This document shows positions 12,351 to 22,934 of a DNA stretch of 64,000 nucleotides, one piece after another (positions within the stretch are counted from its first letter, which is position 1; each line of letters starts with the position of its first letter). The stretch comes from Darksidea phi (lineage: Eukaryota; Ascomycota; Dothideomycetes; Pleosporales; Lentitheciaceae), in contig JASJFT010000063.1 of NCBI GenBank assembly GCA_030770425.1, forward strand, positions 1 through 64,000. The letters run 5' to 3'. Under the pieces are notes generated by a model that saw only the letters and a program-made list of their open reading frames with translations, had not been told where the DNA came from and ran no database searches. A program made the position numbers and the translations under genes.

Positions 12351-13052
12351 TTAGCTGCAGATCCGGTAAGCGGATACTTTGACACCTGGATAGTTCACCC
12401 GGGTAGCCTCCACCGAGCGTATCTGTATACACCGGAACCGGAGCTCTATTTATCAATCCCGCGGTGATTTGGTCAGAGACGGAGGTCGTCTCGTAAATGG
12501 GAAGGGAGGGTGTGGTTGATCTGATTGTTGGCTTCTTGTCTAGACATTGTCGCTGGGGATGTAGTGTTGAAAGAAAAAGTATTTTGAGCAATGATACCCA
12601 AAGATTCTTTCAAACCCCTCGCCTCGCCCATACCTTCTAAACGCAAGGGCAAGCAAGTGTCGAGGTTTCTGATGCCTTCCCTCAATTGACAAACGTACAT
12701 CTCGTTAGTTTACCACGTAGAGTTGCATGTGTGGCGAATCACGACGGAAGCGTGATCTAATCGGCGCCTCGTTTACATCAGACTTTGAACACTCCGTCTT
12801 TGCTGATCGAATCTCACGGAAATTAGATACCCGTTATCATGCTGTGCGTGCTTTATGATGTCTGAAATGCAAGGTCTATGCACTCCTGCTCTGCTTTCTT
12901 CTCATTCCAACATCCCCACCAGGAATCTACCCAAGCCCAAAGACGCCTATCAATGCAGTGTATAAAGCGTATGTTTACCAAAGAGTCGCCAAAGAGAAAA
13001 GGACGAAGTGTCAAAAGACATATGGAAGCGCAGAAATGTCAGAAGGCCGCCT
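12351..13052. other. convergent 3' intergenic region
   Basis: This lies between the 3' ends of the transporter and Gda1 genes. No coding frame is supported; it presumably holds the two polyadenylation regions. Confidence 0.5.
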
Positions 13053-14900
13053 CTAGTGGACCTCCTTGATCTTGCACTGCCATCCTGATTGCTTCTCGAG
13101 CAGTGGCAAACTGTCGAAATGTTAGCAAGCCGTTAGAGAAGAACATGTTCTCGAAGAGGGGTTTTAACATACCTAGCGCCCAAACACCACCCCAGCTCAT
13201 TGCCCTTTATCTTCTTCGCAATCTTGACCTCGCGGTCGATCGGCATCTCGTACCCGGTATGTAACAATGCAAGCTGGAAGTTCAAATCTAGACACCACTC
13301 TGGACGGTCCCTTAGTTCATCCATTGCACCTTCAACGCTATGAAAGGTATCCCAGTGCTCCTCGCCCTGGCATACGCGGTGCGCAAGGTCTTTGAGCTCG
13401 GCGAGGGAGAACGATTCCGGCATGCCGAGCGGCTTGGTGCGGTCATAGAAGTAGGAGAAAAGGTACACGTCCTCCCTAGCGAAAGTCTTCTCGAAAGAGG
13501 GCTGGTGCACGCCGCGGAAGGCGCAAGGCGCAAGAGCGCACTCGGCGTCCTTGTGAAGCGTCTTTTCGGCGATCCCCCGGCAGGTTGCGGGCGCGCCTTC
13601 GGCCGGGCCAGTCATGTTCACGGTGACTTTGTCGCCGAGGGCATGGCCCTTGGGCAGGTGCACTTCGACTTCTTTGCTCATTTTAGGCGCGATGCAAGGA
13701 TTCACAATGGGTTTCTTGAGCCAGTCTTTGCTCTCGTCATTCTTGTGTTCTTGGTAATACGATTCTATGACAGCGTTGTGGAGGTTGTTGCGCGCTTCCA
13801 TAAGACCGTAGCCGAGATATGAGTGCTGATAGAGCGAAAAGTCGCGGCCGCCGAAGCTGAGTTCGTACTTGTGGTCGCCGTCCGCGAGTTTGGCAGGGAG
13901 GCCGCCGCCAGGGACATCGGGGAACGTGGGCTGGAAGACGATCTGTGTTGACCCGCCGCCGAGATCAAGTACAGCGGCTGTGGGAGTCTTGTCTGGGCCG
14001 CCAATCTTGCCTAGGAGGTAGTTCGCGGTGATCCAGGCGTAGACGCCTTCTTGCTCCCCAGGCATGACTTCCACGCCTCCTTTCTCTCTGGAGAGGACGG
14101 GGAAAGGATACTGCGTTTCGAGACGCGTACGAACGGCTTCCAGGATCTTGTCGCTCATCTCGTCGCCAAGCTTGCGGAGACCAGCAGTGGCTTTTACGGC
14201 GATGGGGGTGCATGCTTGGTAGGACTCGGGGACATTTTTGACGGCCACGTCCATAAGGATATCCAAGCTCTTAGCCGCGCCCTCAGCATCCTCGCGATAT
14301 GACGACAATCCAGATCCTCCCTCCTTCTTCGGCGTCATTTCAAAGACTTCGCTCTCGAGTTCGGGCGTTGCGCCGCAGTTGTTGAACTTGTAAACGTGTA
14401 TGCGGGAGCCTGTGCTACCAGCGTCGATCATGAGGGCATACTGAATGAGCGGCTTTTCCTTGGAGAAGGACTTCTCGCATTTTGCATTGGCGCCAGAGGA
14501 AGCTGTATTGCCCCCACCCTTTGCAGTCGACAGCTTTGCTATGCCATTGTCAACAAGGTGCTCCTTTGCCAGCGAGCGTCAAGGACCTACCTCCCGCCCT
14601 CGACAAGCTGTCGCTCGGCGCAATAAAGTATAGTACCAGGAAAATGAACGCAATGATACCCCCAGTCTTGAGAAACCGTGCCCGCTGTCCCCCATTCATC
14701 GCGCTGTTCTTCAGGTCGTTCATCAAGCCGTTCGCGGGGCTAGAGCGGCGTCGCGAATGCCGGTCCGGCTTCTCGTAGGGGTCGTCAGCTGGGTCGTTGA
14801 TGCTGCGTGGGAGGGAGACGGAGGTGCGGCGGCGGGGGCCTGAGAAACTGAAATATGACCAGATGTTTGGACGTCGGTGGACGTCGACGCCGCTGGACAT
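13053..14900 (-). CDS. GDA1: Golgi guanosine-diphosphatase (GDA1/CD39 family)
   Basis: Gda1 hydrolyses GDP to GMP in the Golgi lumen, which drives exchange for GDP-mannose and so glycosylation. There are three exons: 14900..14591, 14538..13173 and 13110..13053. Introns are 52 and 62 bp (GTAGGT...TAG and GTATGT...CAG). The product has 577 residues. It is a type II membrane protein with a basic cytosolic tail of about 79 residues and a TM anchor at about 80-95. The luminal domain carries the apyrase-conserved regions: DAGSTGSRIHVYKF, KATAGLR, GEQEGVYAWI, LDLGGGSTQIVF and HSYLGYG. The small last exon supplies the family-typical C terminus after GNELGWCLGAS. All phases agree, so the gene looks intact. 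Confidence 0.95.
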
Positions 14901-15639
14901 ATAGGGGGCGAGATGGTTTTAGCAAGGTGAAGAGGACATGGGAGGGCTACTACGAATTAGCAGGTTCCCTGGTCTTACAAACTGATCAGCCGTAAATCTA
15001 AGACGACGTACAAAAAAGGGAAAGTGGGCTTGTGAAAAACGTTGCTCGGAATGCTACTCAATGTGTCCCCGTTGTTCTACACGAGTCGTGTTCGTCAGGA
15101 GGCTTGGCGTGGATGGGCGAGAGCGATACGATTGGAGCGGAGATTTGACGTCTAACTTTCGCATCCCTTTCTAATACCACACCCAACCTAAACAATTTTC
15201 TTCTAATGGCGGTTTACGCGTTGGAAGCATCTATTGGAGCATCTTTATTCTACAAGCCTGCTCTTCAAGCCTAAAATGAAAAGCAATGTTCCTTACGCAA
15301 GATCGCATTCGAGGTTGCCGCTGCACCTGTTCCTCCATGCACGGTGGAGTGAGATGGGGTAGTTGGTGTGTTGCCTTGCACAACCTCGCAAGACTTAGGT
15401 TGGCACGCGCGTTGATTGGATGAGCGCAGTTGGATGCTTAACGGGACGGACGATGACTGCGAGTTACATGTCTGAACTGTTGTAGGGCGAGGCATAAAAT
15501 CCTTGGGTTTTTTGTGCAAACGAGAGGTGAGAAGCTGTCTTCTTTCTCCTCCTTCCCTACATCATTTTCAAACTCTTGTCTTGATCGAGTGTGGAGCCCA
15601 ACGTGCGAAGAGATTAGTTGAGAGCTTTCAACAGCGAAC
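14901..15639. other. divergent intergenic region
   Basis: This holds the upstream sequences of GDA1 (-) and the F-box-like gene (+). I see no gene in it. Confidence 0.45.
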
Positions 15640-16968
15640 ATGGCGTCACTGATGGGCTTGGCGAACGAACTGAAAGTGTTAATTGTCGAGTTCTTGGATG
15701 CCGAAGAGGTCGAGTTCCCGGAACGCAACGAGCAGGAAGGAGATTATGACGGAGAAACGGAGAATGATGACCTGCCGCACAGGCTACCGAATCGCCTTTT
15801 TCGAAGGATCGTGGCGCCCTTCCTGTTCAAGACCGTCATTCTCCGCAATACAGAGACGAGCGCACAGTCGATTCAGACGCTCGCGAACGGACCGTATGCC
15901 AGTTTCGTTAAGCGGCTTGAATACCTCGCTGTCGTGTCCTTGTACATGCCTTTGCCACCACACGAGAGTAACGAAGATGCCCTCTACGAGCCGGAAGTGG
16001 AAGGGTTTCCGGCCGAGGTTGAGGACGTTCTCGCGAATCTGGACCGGTTCAAGGACCTCGAGACAGTCGGTGTCGAGTTCCCTTGGAAAGAAAGTGAGTA
16101 TCATGATGTATTCTATTGTTTTACGGATGAGGAGACGAGAGAATGTGTATTGCGGTCAGAAAAGAATCAGGGTTGGCGAGCACTCATGAACAAAAGTTAT
16201 GCTGCCCTTACCTGCAACGGTACTGGTATGGTGAAAATTTTGGATTTGAGGAATATAGTAGCTAAAGAAGCGAGTGTGTGGAGAACGGAAGAGTGGCGGA
16301 AGTTCCTTGGGGGCTGGAGGGATTCAAGGTTAGTTTGCGGCGCGGCGAGAACGGAGCTGGTTGGTGTATAAGCACGCTGGACGGATACCTCGGGTTTGTG
16401 TCCCGGTTCCAGGAGCTTTTCCTCGATCATTTGAGCGAAGTGTGAGATTTCAGTCTCTCCGCCACGCAAGAAGGACCTGTTGGTATCGATATGTCCAACG
16501 TTGCTTCCCCACACTTCTCCGCTACCCAGATGCCGCACTTACAGCGTCTATCGCTCAGTTACGTCTTGGCCAGCAGCGAGCTCCTCGAGCTGCTCACCTC
16601 GCATGCTTCCACACTTCAGTCTCTCCGCTTCTACAATGTCTATGCGCCGCGCGCTTATGAATTGCCAGCGGGCGAAATGTCGTCCTGGGCCCAATTCTTT
16701 GGTGCATTAGTACACGCGAAGCCCGCATTTCCGGAGCTGCGGGAGTTCGAGATGGAACGGGGCAGAATGTACGGCGTGGCGACAATACGCAATGAAGAGG
16801 AGAGTCAGCTCCGGAAATTGGTGTATGCATACATGGACGACAAGTATGGAATGCTTTTCATGGACAATGTGAAGCAGGAGAGGCAGAGTATCAATGCTGA
16901 CATGAAGGCTTATCAAGAGTTTTGTCAGATCGTAGAGAGAAATCGGGGGAAGAGTGGAACGGCATAAT
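15640..16968 (+). CDS. F-box/leucine-rich-like protein, apparently disrupted
   Basis: The N terminus (LANELKVLIVEFLD) resembles the degenerate F-box of a family common in Dothideomycetes; such proteins can be SCF substrate adaptors. Frame 1 is open from the ATG at 15640 to about 16308. From 16320 the coding-like frame is the other one and runs to the stop at 16968. The switch coincides with a run of five G (16309..16313). In the second frame the translation continues smoothly (GAGWCISTLDGYLGFVS, then FQELFLDHLSEV) except for one TGA at 16443..16445, then DFSLSATQEGPVG and the C-terminal part. An alternative is a 125-bp intron 16329..16453 that would bridge both lesions in phase. I favour a damaged gene because the would-be intron reads as protein. 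Confidence 0.65.
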
Positions 16969-17418
16969 TGAGTGATGGAATGCATGGAGTCCAACCTTGG
17001 CAAAGTGGCAACCTAGCAAAGGAGGAAAGAGTTTCACTATAGCATTAAGACAGAAGTCTGTACATGCTTGCACTTGGTAACATAAATCTAGATTGGTGTT
17101 AGGCACTATGCTATTGTATCCCAGTGCTCTTCAAATATTCGGACGAAAGCGCACGTGCTAGCGTGGTGTGCCCCGCCACCGCCTCCGCCACATTGTGGCA
17201 TGGATCGTGAACTGCGACATCGAATCTTCTAGCTTACTTTACCGGAGTACGTACGTCAACCATAGCCTGCAATTCACTTCTTAAATTGCCTCAAATCGCT
17301 CGTAGCAAACGCGATAATTGACACCAGCAATCGACCGGGCGACAAGCACACATCACATTATAGAATTCGGAATGCGATAGCACAGAGAACCTCACATCTC
17401 AACTCAGAGCTTCTCGGG
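16969..17418. other. intergenic / promoter of PPPDE gene
   Basis: 450 bp between two plus-strand genes. No coding frame is seen. It probably contains the terminator of the upstream gene and the promoter of the next. Confidence 0.45.
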
Positions 17419-19285
17419 ATGGATGTTCACCTCTACGTGTATGATCTCTCGCAGGTAAGCTCACCCTAACGTCATGATTTCACGTGCTGATTATTCTCAG
17501 GGTCTTGCACGATCGATGTCCACGCATTTTCTGGGCACTCATATCGACGCCGTCTACCACACCTCCATCGTTCTCGAGGGCATAGAATACTACTTCGGCC
17601 AAGGTATCCAAACCTGCCGCGCGGGCGCCACGCATCATGGAAAGCCTATGGAGATCATACCGCTAGGACAGACACAATTACCCATGGAGGTAGTCTTGGA
17701 GTACTTGGAGAGCTTGAAGACAGTGTATACCGCGGAGTCTTACGACCTATTCTTGCACAACTGCAACAACTTCTCAAATGACTTTGCTATGTTTCTTGTA
17801 GGCAGGGGCATCCCAGACCATATCACGAGCTTGCCTCGGACGGTGCTGAATACGCCATTTGGGCAAATGTTGAAGCCGCAGCTTGATGCTATGATGCGCC
17901 CGATTACCCAGGCGCCTACGCCTCAGCAAGCCGCGCCTATTCCTTCCTCGTCGAGAAATGGCGCTGTACAGAACGGAGTGCCTAAGCCGGTTCCTGTATC
18001 GGCGGCGGAAGCCCAACTGGCGGAGGCTACGGGCAAGGTCAACAGCGTAACGACTATACAAGCCGTGGACCGCCTTTTAGATCTCGCGAAAGACCGATGC
18101 GCCATCATCTTCTTCACCAGCTCCACTTGCGGGCCCTGTAAGATCATGTACCAGCCTTTCGATGATCTAGCCGCGGAGTCTGGCAACAAGTGCGTCTTCC
18201 TCAAGATCGACTTCAGCTATGCGGACCGCTCGATTGGCGCCCGCTTTCCTCATGTCCGCGCCACTCCAACTTTCATCACCTTTGTCCATGGCCAGCAGCG
18301 TGATGAGTGGAGTGGGGCTGATCCGCGCCAGTTGCGGAGTAACGTCGAGCTTCTCTTGAACGAGGCATTCCCCGTCAACCCTCATCTCTCAAAGAGCGTA
18401 CCGAATCTCCTACGGCAGAGTCAACGCCCAATCACATACACCAAAGTGCCTCCACTAGAAAAGGTCGCGGCGAAGATGGGCGACGTAGGCAAAGATCCAG
18501 CTGTGTCATCCATTGTCTCCTTCATCGACGCCCGTGAACGCTTTGGCGCCATGGAAGCACCGCTCACCGCACTCCCCAAATTCGCAGACTTTTTGCGACG
18601 CAGCACATCTACGCTCCCACCAGACCTTCTTTTCACATCACTGGACTTACTTCGGGTCGCCCTCACTGATGTCCGGGTAGCCGGCTTTTTCGCGGAGGAA
18701 CATGCAGGTGCAACGGGTACACCAGCAACGGTAGCCCATCTACTAGACCATGTAGGCGGTCTTGGAGACAAGGCACCATATGCTCTGCGTTTGACAACAT
18801 TGCATCTAGCATGCAACCTCTTCAACTCGCCACTCTTCATCCCGCACCTCCTTTCGCCCCCTCTATCGTCAACACTAATCTCTATCCTCACAACCGCTCT
18901 GTTAGACGATAAACACCCAGCGCTCAAAGCCTCGGCGCTCAGTCTGGCCTTGAACATAGCCTCCTCAAATCACAAGATACGCATGAAGAAGTACAGCGCA
19001 AACCCCACACCGTCACTCTCCAACGAATCCGAACTTGAGGAGTCGGAGCAGGTGGAGTTGCTAGCGTCTCTACTGGAGCTCTTGAGTTCTGATGGAGCAT
19101 TCGACGAGGTTAAGAAGATGGCATTGATATGCATAGGCTGGCTCATCTACTGCGCGGATACGGAGGGTGAGGTAAGAGATCTGTGGAGAGCCATGGACGC
19201 TGCTGGAACGGTTGGCAAGTTACAAGGAAAGACTCTTGAGGAGAGGATGCTGGTCAAGGATGTTAGAAGTTTGTTAGAGGATTGA
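17419..19285 (+). CDS. PPPDE peptidase-thioredoxin-PUL domain protein
   Basis: There are two exons, 17419..17454 and 17501..19285. The 46-bp intron (GTAAGC...CAG) follows the first 12 codons (MDVHLYVYDLSQ), and the product has 606 residues. The PPPDE/DUF862 domain (about 1-150) has the putative catalytic dyad His32 (YHTS) and Cys100 (HNCNNF), as in DeSI-type deSUMOylating or deubiquitinating thiol peptidases. A thioredoxin fold follows with CGPC at about 222-225. A C-terminal helical-repeat PUL region (about 340-600) is of the type that binds Cdc48/p97 in PLAA/Ufd3. The short first exon is needed for the first beta strand of the PPPDE fold; the in-frame ATG downstream at 17474 is inside the intron. 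The biochemical role is inferred from domains. Confidence 0.92.
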
Positions 19286-21603
19286 TTACACGGTAACTGT
19301 GTGCCACATTTTCATCGGTTTGGCTTGATAAAGCGTATCTAGACTAGCTAATGCCAGGACACTGTAAATAGAGGAACGGGAGTTCTATACCCTTGCGACT
19401 CTCACGCTCTCCCGATCAAGGAGCGATTCAAAAGACGTGCATATGAAAGCTGTCAGCGGGCGTTGAATCGGGATGTACATGAATGACTTACTCGAATGCC
19501 TACTTGCTTCCGGCCAATCTTCGTAAACCTTGCTGCATAATGATGTCAGAGTCGTACCATACATGGCTTCTTCGCACCCGGCGGAAGCGCCTAGAGGCTG
19601 TAGATTGGGCATTCTGATAGCCTTCGACGGCCAATTACTTTCCAGAGGCCGTTCTACCGTTCCGACCTGTGTTAGACCTGAACGGGTGGCGCTCTGCTTA
19701 TATCTTCAGCCCAAGCTTGCCACACCGGAACAAGAAACGATCTTCAGTAGCGAGGAGACTACCTGTTGTGATGGAGCTGCAGATGAGACACGACAGTTGA
19801 TGCAGCGGTATCCAATCCACTTCCTGGAACGTAAATTTATTGGTCATTTGACCACGAGTGATTGGTTACCCATGGGGTGGTTATGCCGATATTGTTTGGA
19901 GTTCCATCGTTGAGATAAGGCGAGCTGAAGTACGACTGATCCGACTTCCGGTATTGCTGGTGGGGGTAGACTTTAGGGACTCGAAATCTGGTGGCTGGCA
20001 TGGTTTTCGCACTGCCCGGGCGCTTAAGTATATGTATGCTGCAGACATGAGAGCTGTGGTGAAACATTCACAAATCTGTTGTCAATGTTTCCTGCAGCAA
20101 CCGATGGCCACCTTTCTTCGGATGGCTTGTTGCTCTTATTCTCGCTACCGTTCGACCCGACCATGAAGCCGACAGTACTCAGGCGTCTCAAGGCGTAACC
20201 CCACGGCCAAGGTAGCTTTTTACTTCTAGAGGTCTAGCCCTATAATTTGGTCAAAGCAACTCCCCGCTCCCGCACTGGATGCGAGGTGCCCCCTAAGCGG
20301 CCCGGGGCGGATTGTTGCGAGAAATTTCGGGTCCGCCCCCCACAAGGCGAGGCATGCCGATGGATATGGCGCTTTTTGAGGTCCCAATGGCGGTCGCGGC
20401 TGCGTCTCCGACCCAAACGTGGCTTCAAAAGCAAACATAATGGACCCGTAACAAGCCAGAGTGTCAGTGCTAATGCTGAAACCGGGAAAGGGCGTCTCGT
20501 AAAGCTCGTAAAGGGTGCTAAAGAGCGGGATCCAATGCGGCGGGTCAGGGGTTTGCCAAAAAGCTGAGGCTTTGTCCAAGATTAATGTGAGACCGGGCGT
20601 CTCAAGGCGCAGAGGTAGATCCTATTCTGGTCTTGGCACGCATGTTGCTGGTGCGGAGTGGGGACTTACCAGCCAGTCGGTATGGCGGCTTTTCTTTTGG
20701 AGACAACGCTGGGATGCTATACGAGCCAGGATCTTGCCATTCCACGGGAGCGCCCGGCTTCATACCACATCAAATCTTTCTTCTTGAGCAGTGCAGGTAT
20801 CGTGGGTCTCTCGTGGATGTCGCAATTCGCAATGGCCAAGTCGACATTCATCACCCCACGCTGCCGACCGCCATGCTGCCTCCGGCAACGGCCAATGGTG
20901 AAAGTTAAAACAGCCCATTTAATGTTAGAGCTTCTCTCTGTCAGCAAGCCGATTTTGAGCCACTTCGGCCTTTACCGCTTTCCGCTAGCGCAAAGATTCT
21001 CAAGACTAGCTAAATTACTCTCTCCGCTTCCGAGGAGGTTATCAGATGCAGTAGCACGAGCCGATCCCTGCGGGGATCGGCACCAACTCGCTTCGACCCG
21101 CTGCTCAGATGCAAGAACCATACCTCCCAGGCGAAAATGTGATGGTGGTTATGATGCCAAACTAGGGTGGACGCTGTTGCAAGAGTGCTATCAGCCTTGG
21201 TATGGACAACCCCAACCTCCGCGTAGGCCTCTGTCGCTCCCCACACCTTCCCAGAAACTAGATAAACACCCCATCTACACCAAGCTCCCGCAATAAGCGC
21301 GCAGACATGATCGGATCTCGTCTAATCCATTTCCAGCTCAGTCTGCAGATGCACATACAGCCACCATGCACTATGTACCGTCGCGGCGGGCCCAATACGT
21401 GGCCGCGATGTGGACATTGCTTTTTTACCGGGGCACCGCAGCCCCGGAGCGGTGAGATAACAGGAACCGTCCGGATGTGACATCTACCTCCGGTTTGTGT
21501 GCTGGGGCATTTGAACCAGCACGCGCTCATTCTTTGAGTCCCATGCGGAAGGTTACGCTTCTCGTTTGATTTTCATTTCTGTCACTCTTTAGGTTGCCGA
21601 ACT
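19286..21603. other. gene-poor stretch upstream of the 7TM gene
   Basis: 2.3 kb without a gene I can support. Open frames of 90-210 codons occur but overlap one another and resemble nothing. A perfect inverted repeat lies at 21061..21080. GC-rich blocks around 20270-20400 may be promoter sequence of the downstream gene. Confidence 0.4.
21061..21080. repeat. perfect 8-bp inverted repeat with 4-nt spacer
   Basis: Arms CCGATCCC and GGGATCGG are separated by TGCG. It can form a hairpin or be a symmetric protein-binding site, for example for a dimeric regulator. It lies 524 bp upstream of the SAT4-type gene start. No function is demonstrated. Confidence 0.6.
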
Positions 21604-22934
21604 ATGGAACGCATGCGTGATGCTCTGGCTATTGAATCTTGGACGTTGTATGCAGTGGGGGTTTGCTTGATACTTTCGCGCATGTAAGTGTACTCATACA
21701 CCGTCGTATGTCAAAGGCGACTAACAGTGACAGCATATCCCGCCTTATTACACTTCGGTCTCCGCATAAGTTGCAGCTAGACGACTGGGCGATGATGGCC
21801 GTCCTGGTGCATACCACAAAGCTCCCCTCACACAAATTTATCTCACACATACTAGATTCCATTCACTGGCTTAGTCTTCTGCGCAAACGGAGCGTTATTT
21901 GCTGCCTCGACCGAAATCGATCACAACTGGCCAAGGAAGATGAGATTTGCGCTTGAAGAGTTTCAGATCACAGTGAATTGGCTAGTGAAAGCTTGTCTAC
22001 TGATTCTGTACCGGCGAATCTTGTATGTGCAGGCACCACACTTTGCGATCGACGGCACTGATTCGCGTTCAAAAATAGCCCCGCATCCACCAGTAGAACT
22101 AAGCACCGCTTCGTTACTTGTGCATCAGTATTCTGCGTATTCGCATACTGTATCATCCAAATCCTTCTACCAATATGGTGCCGTCCAGTGCGCGACTACT
22201 GGACGTCAGAGCCGAGTAATAGTATGTACGCTTCGCTAACTCTTCTTTGCTTCCTAGCTGACATTTATATAGTACAGTGCACAACTTACCGCAATCACTC
22301 TATTTTGACTCTTGCCCTCAGTTCTGCAACGACTATAGCCACATTCATCATCCCAGTCCCACTGATCCGTACACCACGCAAGTTTCTCCTGGCCATCCTG
22401 CTCCTTCTCGGCACTTTTGTCCTTGTCTCTGGTATTCTGGCTCGCTATTATGCCCTTACCGCCCCCGCTTCGTCGACTTACCTCAACTGGCTCGTGGCCG
22501 AAACAGCGTTGATGATCCTCTTCGCGAATCTACCTTTCCTCAGCTCCCTTGTTACATCGATGACACCTGCACGCAGCTATCGGACGGGCAGTACCCTATC
22601 ACTAGCACAGTGGCCACGTTCTTACAAAGACACACCATCACTACACGCTGAACGTGATCGTCTAGATAGCATAGCGACCACGATAAGCACGCTATCTCCG
22701 ACCCGTTCACATCGGCTCGGAAGCACGGCTAGTTCATTGCATCAACTTGACGTGGATGATGGTTGGACTGATGCTAGCCCAGCATCTACAGTTCCACCAA
22801 CACCAGTCCGCCAATTGAAACTTACAGATCCACCGCCAGAACTTGAGGTGTATTGGAAGACGCGGAGACCTTCGAAGCGGGGTGCGGATTTGGAGAAGTT
22901 GGACCAGCAAGAAATGCAATGCCCACTGCGGTAA
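21604..22934 (+). CDS. SAT4/rhodopsin-domain 7TM membrane protein, apparently frame-broken
   Basis: The gene resembles the fungal integral membrane (SAT4/rhodopsin) family. Exons are inferred at 21604..21683, 21734..21806, 21875..22022, 22079..22221 and 22273..22934. Landmarks in order are an N-terminal TM, LQLDDWAMMA, FALEEFQITVNWLVKACLLILY, IIQILLPIWCRPVRDYW, TYRNHSILTLALSS and further TMs with a Ser/Pro-rich tail. Introns 1, 3 and 4 fit in phase. Intron 2 (21807..21874, GTGCAT...TAG) does not: exon 2 ends in phase 0 but exon 3 is read from its third base (FCANGALFAAS). One base is therefore missing, or the gene is dead. After the stop at 22934 another frame reads as protein to 23047, hinting at a second shift near the C terminus. 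Confidence 0.6.

Noticed and set aside
17474..17500. ATG at 17474 as start of the PPPDE gene
   Set aside because: It lies inside the 46-bp intron; the family-conserved N terminus MDVHLYVYDLSQ starts at 17419.
20658..21296. 212-codon frame upstream of the 7TM gene
   Set aside because: No domain, several overlapping frames of similar length, and it runs through the inverted repeat; treated as non-coding.
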